From Planctomycetaceae bacterium (GTDB lineage: Bacteria > Planctomycetota > Planctomycetia > Pirellulales > Pirellulaceae), in contig JAKEHX010000616.1 of NCBI GenBank assembly GCA_022614795.1, forward strand, positions 1 through 9,350: DNA of 9,350 nucleotides, given 5' to 3'. Made by a program: the position numbers and the translations under genes. Positions 1 to 9,194 of this stretch are shown one piece after another; the stretch's first letter is position 1, and every line of letters starts with the position of its first letter. The notes under the pieces are model-generated. The model ran no database searches and had not been told where the DNA came from. It saw nothing but the letters and a program-made list of their open reading frames with translations.

Positions 1-23
1 CGCGCGTGCAAAGAAGCATCCAT
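1..23 (-). CDS. Start of a gene running off the left edge (first 7 codons)
   Basis: An ATG on the minus strand begins at position 23 and reads M-D-A-S-L-H-A before the window ends. It is preceded by a near-ideal Shine-Dalgarno sequence, AAGGAG (complement of 32-37), 8 bases upstream. The start lies 67 bases after the stop of the Calx-beta/PKD gene in the same orientation, so the two could be co-transcribed. Nothing can be said about the product from seven residues. The call rests on the ribosome binding site and position only, and a chance match is possible. Confidence 0.5.
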
Positions 24-39
24 GCGTCAGTCTCCTTGT

Positions 40-71
40 CAGAAATGGGTTACAATTCCTACCCGTTTCTG
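40..71. repeat. 11-bp inverted repeat (hairpin) before the left-edge gene start
   Basis: CAGAAATGGGT (40-50) and ACCCGTTTCTG (61-71) are inverted copies with one mismatch and a 10-base loop. On the minus strand the stem ends 3 bases before the AAGGAG ribosome binding site of the gene starting at 23. It has no T-tract after it on that strand, so a classical intrinsic terminator is unlikely. A translational control element, an RNA processing site or a protein-binding dyad are the alternatives. The repeat is seen directly; its role is inference. Confidence 0.55.
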
Positions 72-90
72 CTAGCTGACACAAGATTTC

Positions 91-2745
<2,655 letters not shown>

Positions 2746-2893
2746 CGAGGACTCCGTGGTGCGAAAAGAGGATTGCCCCGGCGAGAAAGCGGAGGCAGTT
2801 TATCGCACGGAAAAGGAAATACAACCCAGCGCGAGGGGCGCTTTTGAAGAATTCCGTGTGGGAATGACAACCTATGTCATCGATCTCACGGCA

Positions 2894-2917
2894 GGGCGGC
2901 TCGGCGGAGCCTCGCCC
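2894..2917. repeat. GC-rich hairpin
   Basis: GGGC-GGCTC, loop GGCG, GAGCC-TC-GCCC can form a 9-bp stem with a 2-base bulge. It lies about 150 bases upstream of the minus-strand Calx-beta/PKD gene, within its possible leader. No T-run follows on either strand, so I do not call it a terminator. Confidence 0.35.
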
Positions 2918-2968
2918 GCCCGATCTTGTCCCATCCCGACCGGCTGCCCCGCCATACTTTCGGGGGCC

Positions 2969-2991
2969 CGACTACTACCGGTGGTAGGTCG
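2969..2991. promoter_or_regulatory. Dyad-symmetric element, operator-like
   Basis: CTACTACCGGTGGTAG (2972-2987) is a 16-bp palindrome around ACCGGT with one mismatched pair. Flanking CGAC and GTCG extend the symmetry to 2969-2991 with a one-base offset. It sits beside the AT-rich island between two divergent genes, a common place for a dimeric regulator to bind. No regulator gene is present in the window. The symmetry is seen; the operator function is inference. Confidence 0.35.
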
Positions 2992-3005
2992 ACGTATATG
3001 GACAT

Positions 3006-3025
3006 ACAATATATAGTGGTATTGT
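3006..3025. promoter_or_regulatory. Inverted repeat next to a -35 box, operator-like
   Basis: ACAATA (3006-3011) and TATTGT (3020-3025) are perfect 6-bp inverted arms with an 8-base spacer. The right arm shares its last base with the TTGACA hexamer at 3025-3030. A dimeric DNA-binding protein here would affect polymerase at the neighbouring promoter candidate. Short AT-rich arms arise by chance fairly often, so confidence is limited. Confidence 0.3.
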
Positions 3026-3053
3026 TGACAGTATCGCGCGCGGACGGTAGATT
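3025..3053 (+). promoter_or_regulatory. Candidate sigma70 promoter, upstream
   Basis: TTGACA (3025-3030) is a perfect -35 consensus. It is followed by a 17-base spacer and TAGATT (3048-3053), which matches four of six -10 positions. Transcription would begin near 3060 and give a leader of about 440 bases before the DUF1501 start, which is long. It may instead serve an unseen small transcript or be a chance match. Confidence 0.3.
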
Positions 3054-3427
3054 GGGGCGGGTTGCGGTCAATTGCGGTTGCGCGCCGACAGCGGAAGCCA
3101 GGGGCAGTGAAGCCGCGGATGCCTTTGCCAAATCCATCTCGTAAGCAATACGACGGCTTTGTGAATTTGGAGAATCTGGGTCGTGATTAAACTTCTAAAG
3201 TTGCAGCGTGTTAGGTCAAGGTCATAAGGGATTGGCGCGTAACGAGTTGCGGAATCTAGCAGCCAGAATTATGGAGAGATTTGTGGGAAAAGTTTAAATC
3301 GGCAGAGGCGGGGCCGTCAGTTATGGGGCGAATCAGGTCGCTTGGTGGGCCAGCGAGAGCTGCCGCAAACAAACTGATCGTCCAGGTGCGCGACAGCTAG
3401 AGCCCGCCCATTTCGCATCAATTTCGG

Positions 3428-3457
3428 TTGATTTGTTGGGCGGCGGCGCGCTATATT
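3428..3457 (+). promoter_or_regulatory. Candidate sigma70 promoter for the DUF1501 gene
   Basis: TTGATT (3428-3433), an 18-base spacer and TATATT (3452-3457) match four of six and five of six consensus bases. The expected start of transcription, near 3464, leaves about 35 bases of leader before the GTG at 3499. This also argues against translation starting at the TTG at 3433, which lies inside the -35 box. Confidence 0.42.
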
Positions 3458-3498
3458 TGCCGGCGGCCAATCGCTGCTACTACGAAGAGGACAGGCCC

Positions 3499-4914
3499 GT
3501 GGACGCGAGGCAAAGACATCATCCGAGTCTGCTCACTCGGCGCGCCGCGCTTCAGGCCGGAGCGATCGGCCTGGGAATGGCCGAGCTGTCGATGCTGCCG
3601 GCGATTGGCGCAGCAGCCCCTGCGCCGAAGGCCAAGTCAGTCATCTTTGTGTTTCTGACCGGAGGACTGTCGCAGCACGACGCCTTCGATCCCAAGCCAG
3701 ACGCACCCGCGGAGATTCGCGGCGAGTTCAGCCCGATCGCCACCAGCGTGCCGGGAATTCAGATCAGCGAGCATCTGCCGCTTTTGGCAGCGCGCGCCCG
3801 TCGATTCGCACTGGTGCGTTCGATGAGGACCAACAGCGACGGGCATGAGTTGGCCTGTCACATGCTGCTCACCGGGCGGCTGGACCTGCCGGCGGGATTT
3901 ACGCTGGAAAACGCGCCGAATGCGACGGAATGGCCCTCGATCCCCGCAACCGTGACCTACGCCCTGCGCGATCGTGGCACGGCCAGTCCGACGGCTGTCG
4001 TGCTGCCGCAGCCAAGCGTCAACGAAGCGGGCAAGGTCCGCCCGGGGCAATACGGCGGGAAGATGGGCAACCAGTGGGACGCCTGGCATGTGGATGTCGC
4101 TTCGCCTTGTGCGCTGGGCAACGGCGCTTGTCCGAATTGCTTTCGGTTCGAGGGAACGCCGTTTGAGCACGGTTCGGAAACCATCTTCGACACGCCGCGG
4201 CTCGTGCTTCCGGATGGCGGAGAAATTCGCCTCGCCGGGCGGGTCGATTTCCTGCAAAGCATTCAAGAGCAGCAGCTCGAGCTGGCGCGGGCCGCCGATC
4301 GCTTCGGCCGCCATCGCCAGCAGGCGCTGTCGGTGCTGACCGATTCGCGAATCCGCAGTGCGTTCGACGTTGAGAAGGCCGACGAGCGCACGCTGGCTCG
4401 CTATGGCAAGAATAAATTCGGCCTTTCCGTGCTGATGGCAAAACGACTGGTCGAAGGGGGCGTGCGGCTGGTGCAGGTGAACCTGGGCAAGAATTCGTCG
4501 TGGGACACGCACCGGCGGAATTTCGTCAACCTCAAGGAAAACCTGTTGCCGCCGCTCGATCAGTGCATCTCTGCTCTCTTGGACGACCTTGCCCAGACGG
4601 GCCTGTTGGACGAGACGCTGGTTATTGTGACGGGCGAGTTTGGCCGGACTCCCAAGATCAACAAGGATGCTGGCCGAGATCACTGGGGCCGAGTCAACTC
4701 GCTCCTCTTGGCCGGCGGGGGCGTGCGAGGCGGCCTTGTGATTGGCGCCTCCGACCGGTTGGGCGGCGATCCGCTGAGCGACGTGCAAACGCCGGAAAAC
4801 CTGGCCGCCACGATGTACCAGGCCCTCGGCATACCGCGCGACGCCACCTGGACCGATACCGACGGCCGCCCGCACCAGCTCTTTCACGCTTCGCCGATTG
4901 CAGGGCTGATGTGA
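3499..4914 (+). CDS. DUF1501 family protein, Tat-exported
   Basis: DUF1501 proteins are abundant in planctomycetes and belong to the alkaline-phosphatase/sulfatase-like fold; their reaction is not established. This one is 471 residues. A twin-arginine signal runs from LLTRRAALQAGAIGLG (R14-R15) to an Ala-rich cleavage region near 38-40. Family hallmarks follow: GGLSQHD (55-61), FDPKPDAPAEIRGEF, SWDTH (334-338), TGEFGRTP (378-385) and GRDHW (392-396), whose Asp and His resemble metal ligands of the superfamily. I start it at GTG 3499 because AGAGG lies 8 bases upstream and this gives a normal Tat N-terminus; the frame stays open back to a TTG at 3433 but with no matching signal. Three cysteines (204, 211, 214) form a CxxC-like cluster. 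The DUF1549/DUF1553 partner often found beside such genes is absent here. Its end converges on the propeller/MBL gene, 39 bp away. Confidence 0.9.
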   Translation: MDARQRHHPSLLTRRAALQAGAIGLGMAELSMLPAIGAAAPAPKAKSVIFVFLTGGLSQHDAFDPKPDAPAEIRGEFSPIATSVPGIQISEHLPLLAARARRFALVRSMRTNSDGHELACHMLLTGRLDLPAGFTLENAPNATEWPSIPATVTYALRDRGTASPTAVVLPQPSVNEAGKVRPGQYGGKMGNQWDAWHVDVASPCALGNGACPNCFRFEGTPFEHGSETIFDTPRLVLPDGGEIRLAGRVDFLQSIQEQQLELARAADRFGRHRQQALSVLTDSRIRSAFDVEKADERTLARYGKNKFGLSVLMAKRLVEGGVRLVQVNLGKNSSWDTHRRNFVNLKENLLPPLDQCISALLDDLAQTGLLDETLVIVTGEFGRTPKINKDAGRDHWGRVNSLLLAGGGVRGGLVIGASDRLGGDPLSDVQTPENLAATMYQALGIPRDATWTDTDGRPHQLFHASPIAGLM

Positions 4915-4926
4915 CGCTTACGTCAC
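4911..4926. terminator. Small hairpin at the DUF1501 stop codon, weak terminator candidate
   Basis: GTGACG (4911-4916), loop CTTA and CGTCAC (4921-4926) form a perfect 6-bp stem that includes the TGA stop of the DUF1501 gene. It is the only clear hairpin in the short gap between two convergent genes. No T-tract follows in either direction, so intrinsic termination is doubtful. Confidence 0.25.
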
Positions 4927-4953
4927 GAACGCCTTGCGCATTGCACAGACTCG

Positions 4954-7263
4954 CTACTCGCCGTTTTGGGCAGCAGCCCGGCTCGCCTCCAAAATGCGCT
5001 TCCAGACGGCGGTGGCGTCGGGATACGCCGCGTGGCCCGTAAAGCAAAACTCCGGCGCCAGCGGAAGTAACTGGGTTTCAAAGATTTCGATAACGCGTGC
5101 GGCATTATCAGCGTGCCCCCAGCAGCGGTGCAGGATGTTGGACCCCAGCGGCTGGTCTGGGCGGCGGTCGTCGAAGGCAATGTCCCCCGTGAAGATCACC
5201 CGCCGGCCGCTGAGTTCCATCACGTAGATCACCGAGTCGGGGCTGTGCCCAGGTGCGAAGATCGCCTTGATCTTCACTCCGCAGAGCGTGATCTCGGCTT
5301 CGTCGCCGGCCCGCTTTAGCGCTAGCGGCTCGTCGATCAGGCACGGAACCCACAGGTTGTAGTCGCTCCAGGTAGGCATGACCCCGGTCACCGCGAAGGC
5401 CGCGCTAGCCGGAGCCACCACCTTCGCTCCTGCGGCCCGCCACAGGTACGCCGCTCCAGCGTGGTCGCCGTGGCTGTGGCTCAGGAGCACGTAGCGGATG
5501 TCCTGCGGATCAATGCCGGCCGCCCGGATACGCTCCCGCGTGGCGGCCTGGGCGGATACGCCGCCGGTGTCCACCAGGATTCCCCCCTCAGCGGTCTTGA
5601 TGAGCCAAATGTCGCCGACGTACGCGTGCTCCGGCCCGCGCCGCCCCACCGAGTACACCAGCACTTCCTTGAACACCGGCCCAAACTCCGCGCCCGGCCG
5701 CGCTGCCTCCGCAGCCGGGAGCGACTTCCGCCAGACCTGGGCGCCATCGGCATTGAGCCGGACGATGCTACCGTCCTGCGTGCCGCAGACGGCGAACTTA
5801 CCATCGGGGCTCCACCGCAGCCGGGCGGGCCCGCCGACCTGGAGTTGGGCGGTCACCGCGCCCTCCCGGTCGACGAGATACAGCCATCCATCCCAACACG
5901 AAACGAGCGCCCGTTTGCCGTCGGGATGGACCGCGAAATCGCTCACGGCGTCCGGGAATCGCCACGGAGATTTCCAAGCCTTCGCTGACACGTCGAAGAT
6001 AAAGACGGTGTCGGCAGCCTCGTCGGCAGGGAGCCAGGGACAGCCCGCCAGCCCGCGGGCGAACCAGCTCGCCGGCACGCACCAGATCCATTCGCCGCTC
6101 CTGTCCAGATGCACGTCGAATAAACCGTCGGCGGGCAGCGCCAAGCTGGCCAACACATCGCCGCCTGTGGCCAGCACGCGCAACTGGCCGCGTTGCCGAG
6201 GGCACATCGCGATCGGATCGCGCGGACTCCAGCGCGGCAGGATCCGCTCCCGCCCAACCCGCGAGTGGCCCCCGTATTCGGCAACCGCCACCCTCGAACC
6301 ATCCCCATTGACCGCCATCGACAAAGGAATGCGGAACGGCACGAGAGCCAGCGGCTTCAAATTGAAACTCTCAGCCAGCTCAGGGAAGTCGATGGAAGGT
6401 TCGGGAGGCGCGGGCGTCATCGCCGCACCAGCCGCCGGTCCCACGTCCCACAACGCTTTCAAGGTCGCTGCGCCTGCTTCAGTCCGCACCGATACTATCT
6501 CGTGCGGTGCGCTTTCGAAGAACCGCCCAGTTACCTTCGGCTCGACTCCGCGGAAGTCATGCACGGCGTAACCCAGTGCCAGCACTTTGCCATCCGCGCT
6601 GGCGGCCATCCGAAAGGGACGGCCCACGTTTAGCGATTGGGCCTTCCCACCGTCGTATTTGAAGACCGATCGGCTGTTGTTGGCATCGGCCGACGCGAAG
6701 ACCGCCTCCCCGGCGCGGGTGAACAGGTCGGCGGGAATACTGGCCGGCCACCCGGTCTGCCAGTCGCCGCCGCCATAGCGCAGCCACCCTCGACCGCCCA
6801 CGAGCGGCCAATCATACACATAGGAAATGGGGTCCTTCTCATGCTGGAACAGACCAACCGTAGACCCGACCGACGTCACGGGTCCGTACGTTAGCCCGAT
6901 GGCGAACCCTCTCCCCTCGGCCAGCGCCCGAACCTGCGCGGGGGCCCACGTTTCGACGTACCGGCCCCAGGCGACGTCACCCGTCTCGGCCGACAGCAAC
7001 CAGAAGTTGCGGTCGTGGCGGAAGGCCATCGTTCCCACGGCGAGAAAGCAGCCATCGTCGCTGACGTCCAGCGCCGACACGCTCTGCGGGGGCAGACGAG
7101 TGCCCTGGCGCAGCGGTGCAGGGACGCGACTGGTCCCACGGGATTCTCCGATCCGGATCGCTGGCGGCGGCTCCGCGGCCCTGGCCGCACCAAAATGATC
7201 AGCCGACTGCATCACCGAGAGACAAAGGACGATCCATATCGCAGACAGATAGCGGGGAATCAT
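4954..7263 (-). CDS. Exported beta-propeller protein fused to a metallo-beta-lactamase-fold hydrolase
   Basis: Predicted 769-residue exported protein. Residues 1-30 form a Sec signal peptide (hydrophobic core AIWIVLCLSV, cleavage near ARAA). Residues about 50-520 contain repeated short beta-strand units of WD40/PQQ-like type, such as LRWSPDGKFAVCGTQDGSIV and FAVHPDGKRALVSCWDGWLY, consistent with a beta-propeller. Residues about 535-769 are a metallo-beta-lactamase domain with all metal motifs: H596-S-H598-G-D600-H601, H673 (GHSPDS), D694 (TGDIAFD) and H744 (TGHAAY). A two-zinc hydrolase is therefore expected; the substrate is unknown. The frame is open to an ATG at 7416, but ATG 7263 is preferred because it begins the signal peptide and has GAGAG 6 bases upstream. 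The 51 extra residues are rich in Cys, His and Arg and look non-coding. The gene stands alone on its strand here. Confidence 0.85.
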   Translation of the reverse strand: MIPRYLSAIWIVLCLSVMQSADHFGAARAAEPPPAIRIGESRGTSRVPAPLRQGTRLPPQSVSALDVSDDGCFLAVGTMAFRHDRNFWLLSAETGDVAWGRYVETWAPAQVRALAEGRGFAIGLTYGPVTSVGSTVGLFQHEKDPISYVYDWPLVGGRGWLRYGGGDWQTGWPASIPADLFTRAGEAVFASADANNSRSVFKYDGGKAQSLNVGRPFRMAASADGKVLALGYAVHDFRGVEPKVTGRFFESAPHEIVSVRTEAGAATLKALWDVGPAAGAAMTPAPPEPSIDFPELAESFNLKPLALVPFRIPLSMAVNGDGSRVAVAEYGGHSRVGRERILPRWSPRDPIAMCPRQRGQLRVLATGGDVLASLALPADGLFDVHLDRSGEWIWCVPASWFARGLAGCPWLPADEAADTVFIFDVSAKAWKSPWRFPDAVSDFAVHPDGKRALVSCWDGWLYLVDREGAVTAQLQVGGPARLRWSPDGKFAVCGTQDGSIVRLNADGAQVWRKSLPAAEAARPGAEFGPVFKEVLVYSVGRRGPEHAYVGDIWLIKTAEGGILVDTGGVSAQAATRERIRAAGIDPQDIRYVLLSHSHGDHAGAAYLWRAAGAKVVAPASAAFAVTGVMPTWSDYNLWVPCLIDEPLALKRAGDEAEITLCGVKIKAIFAPGHSPDSVIYVMELSGRRVIFTGDIAFDDRRPDQPLGSNILHRCWGHADNAARVIEIFETQLLPLAPEFCFTGHAAYPDATAVWKRILEASRAAAQNGE

Positions 7264-7402
7264 TGGAGTCTCTCGGCCGAAGGTTGGATCGTTATTGCCC
7301 GTGCGGCGCCTCGAATCCGGGCAGCGGTGAAAAAAACAATGAGAACATGCCGTTACCCAGCGCCATAGGGCGCATATCGGATTTTGCCTGGGGTGATGAT
7401 TC

Positions 7403-7991
7403 ATGACTGCCGGCAAGAATATTCCTCACACGCTGTCGGGTTTTGCCTGCCTTCGACGTTTCTTGTGTGGCTACACGGCGCAGTGCGTCCGGTCTAGCTA
7501 CGCGGCGCCGTGCGATTCGCAAGGGTTGGGCACGATCCAGGACAACGATGCGGCTCCGCTGGTAACGATCAATGACATCTCGCAAATCGAAGGAGGGAAC
7601 AGGCAAAACACCAGCACTGCCTTTACCGTGAGTCTGTCGGCGGCTGGCGAAAGGTTTGTCTTTGTCTCGTATTCCACGGCCAATGACACGGCGGCGGTCG
7701 CCGATAGCGACTACTTTGCCGCCAACAGCTCGGTCTCGATCGCACCCGGCCAGACGGCGGCCACCATCACCATCACGGTCCGCGGCGACAAGCGAAAGGA
7801 GGCCGATGAAACGTTCTTCGTGAACCTGACGGGCGCTACAAATGGTACGATTAGCGACACCCAAGGAGTGGGGACGATCGAGAACGACGACGGCGCAAGG
7901 GAAAGGCAAAGGCGGCGGGCAGGGGAACAACTCCGCTGCTGCCGCATTCCTGCCGGATGACTTGTTGCCGTCGGGCCGCAAACGAGAGTGA
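7403..7991 (+). pseudogene. Calx-beta domain protein remnant, truncated and frameshifted
   Basis: The open frame 7403-7960 (185 residues) holds one full Calx-beta domain (about residues 50-163, with DETFFVNLTGATNGTISDTQ then GVGTIENDD). Before it is only the tail of another, DSQGLGTIQDND from 7514. The two tails lie 342 bp apart in frame, the spacing of one 114-residue tandem unit. Upstream of 7514 the translation (residues 1-37) resembles no Calx-beta sequence and has no signal peptide or clear ribosome binding site. After ENDDG the frame turns Arg-rich and stops at 7960. Moving one base near 7886-7900 gives instead a Gly/Lys-Ala linker and FLPDDLLPSGRKRE, stopping at 7991, a more natural C-terminus. 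I infer the surviving 3' end of a larger surface protein, broken twice. A short functional protein or a sequencing error at the shift are alternatives. Confidence 0.6.
7470..7514. repeat. Imperfect 18-bp direct repeat, 27-bp period
   Basis: GCTACACGGCGCAGTGCG (7470-7487) and GCTACGCGGCGCCGTGCG (7497-7514) match at 16 of 18 positions. The second copy ends exactly where recognisable Calx-beta coding begins, so the repeat marks the truncation point of the remnant. It could be a duplication formed at a deletion or insertion junction; no insertion sequence is seen. Confidence 0.45.
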
Positions 7992-8006
7992 TCGGAGTTT
8001 TCGCTT

Positions 8007-9194
8007 ATGTCCGAAACGTATCCATCGCGCTCCCAAGCTCAGCTTGAGAGCGCGCCGCACACAAGCTCCGCTTCCGAGGCCAGTCAGGCGCCTCCTGGCG
8101 CCGCGCGCCAGCCGCCGCCTCAACCTCCTCCACCGGTCGCGTTCCACTACGCGCAAACCGACAGCTTCGCCGCGCTCTTGAATCAGCTCGGCGCATCGCT
8201 CTTGGTGAGCACCTACCAGGCCAACAAGCTGCTCGCCGTGCGGGCCAGCGGGCCGGGACTCTCCACCCTCGTCCGCACGTTCGACAAGCCAATGGGCCTG
8301 GCCGTGGACGGAGCCCGCCTGGCCATCGGCACGCGGAAGGAAGTCTGGTTCCTCCGGAACGCGCCCGATATCGCCCCGCGCGTCGAGCCGGTGGGCATGC
8401 ACGATGCGTGCTTTCTGCCGCGGGCGAGTCATGTGACGGGAGAAATCGGGATTCACGAGGTGGCGTGGGCGGAAAACAGGAGCCAGGATCCGGGGGCCAG
8501 TAGCCAGCCGGAGCTGTGGATCGTGAGCACGCGGTTTTCGTGTCTGTGTACGTTGCATGCGGATTACAGCTTTGTGCCGCGCTGGCGGCCGCCTTTCATT
8601 ACGGCGCTGGCCGCGGAGGATCGCTGCCATCTCAATGGCCTGGCCATGGTCGATGGCCGGCCCGCCTTCGTCTCGGCATTGGGAACGACGGACATTGCCG
8701 ACGGCTGGCGGGCCGATAAACCGCGGGGCGGCTGCATCATCGACATCGCTTCCGGTGAGTTCGTGTGCCACGGTCTCTCGATGCCCCATTCGCCGCGGTG
8801 GCACGACCGGCGGCTGTTGGTGCTCGAATCAGGCACCGGCAGCCTGGCGGTCGTTGATCGCAGCTCCGGCCGCCGCGAAACAGTCGTAGAGCTGCCCGGC
8901 TTTACGCGCGGCCTGGCACTGGCCGGCAACTACGCCTTCGTCGGCCTGTCTAAGATTCGCGCCACGTCGGCCATGGACGGAGTTCCGATTGCCTCGCGCC
9001 GCGACGAGCTGAAGTGCGGCGTCGCGGCGGTCGACCTGCGCAGCGGCCGGCTGGCGGGAATGCTCGAATTCCAGACGGCGGTCGAGGAAATCTTCGACGT
9101 GCAGCTTCTCCCCGGCATCCGCTTTCCCGAGGTGATGGGCTTCCAGAAGGATTCGCTCCAGCACACGTTCATCATCCCTCCCGAAGGTCACTGA
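8007..9194 (+). CDS. TIGR03032 / DUF4915 family protein
   Basis: A 395-residue protein of the TIGR03032 (DUF4915) family, whose function is unknown. Recognisable conserved blocks, in order, are LLVSTYQANKL, HDACFLPR (from H132), HVTGEIGIHEVAW, ELWIVSTRFSCL, RWRPPF (192-197), EDRCHLNGLA (from E204), GLSMPHSPRWH (M259-W265), PGFTRGLAL and AFVGLSKIR. The repeated short strands suggest a propeller-like fold; that is inference. Residues 1-44 are a Ser/Pro/Ala-rich tail without a signal peptide, so the protein is probably cytoplasmic. ATG 8007 is supported by GGAG 9 bases upstream. The gene begins 15 bp after the restored stop of the Calx-beta remnant, in the same orientation, which suggests the two were once an operon. 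Its TGA overlaps the 3' end of the convergent mannonate dehydratase-like gene. Confidence 0.88.
   Translation: MSETYPSRSQAQLESAPHTSSASEASQAPPGAARQPPPQPPPPVAFHYAQTDSFAALLNQLGASLLVSTYQANKLLAVRASGPGLSTLVRTFDKPMGLAVDGARLAIGTRKEVWFLRNAPDIAPRVEPVGMHDACFLPRASHVTGEIGIHEVAWAENRSQDPGASSQPELWIVSTRFSCLCTLHADYSFVPRWRPPFITALAAEDRCHLNGLAMVDGRPAFVSALGTTDIADGWRADKPRGGCIIDIASGEFVCHGLSMPHSPRWHDRRLLVLESGTGSLAVVDRSSGRRETVVELPGFTRGLALAGNYAFVGLSKIRATSAMDGVPIASRRDELKCGVAAVDLRSGRLAGMLEFQTAVEEIFDVQLLPGIRFPEVMGFQKDSLQHTFIIPPEGH

Larger units (their letters stand above)
2746..3498. other. Non-coding divergent intergenic region
   Basis: This 753-bp stretch separates the divergent starts of the Calx-beta/PKD gene (minus) and the DUF1501 gene (plus). 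Short open frames exist, but none has a credible ribosome binding site or recognisable protein. It contains a GC-rich hairpin (2894-2917), an AT-rich island (about 2991-3026) with two dyad elements, a sigma70-like promoter candidate (3025-3053) and a second one close to the DUF1501 start (3428-3457). From 3145 to 3425 it is less GC-rich, and I recognise nothing there. I found no convincing promoter for the minus-strand gene. Confidence 0.6.

Noticed and set aside
2926..3144. 72-residue plus-strand frame in the intergenic region
   Set aside because: There is no credible ribosome binding site and no recognisable sequence, and the frame spans both dyads and a promoter candidate, which fits non-coding DNA better.
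3637..4887. 416-residue open frame on the minus strand within the DUF1501 gene
   Set aside because: It lies wholly inside a gene with unmistakable family motifs on the other strand and has no recognisable motif of its own.
7360..7373. GCGCC/GGCGC hairpin followed by a run of T on the minus strand
   Set aside because: The stem is only 5 bp and the T-run (complement of 7330-7336) is more than 20 bases away, too far for an intrinsic terminator.
7292..7981. 229-residue open frame on the minus strand across the Calx-beta remnant
   Set aside because: The plus strand carries the recognisable Calx-beta sequence. The antisense product is Arg/Asp-rich with no domain, so it is explained by the opposite strand.
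7851..8804. 317-residue open frame on the minus strand opposite the TIGR03032 gene
   Set aside because: The plus strand has the full set of TIGR03032 motifs and a ribosome binding site, so the minus frame is a shadow.
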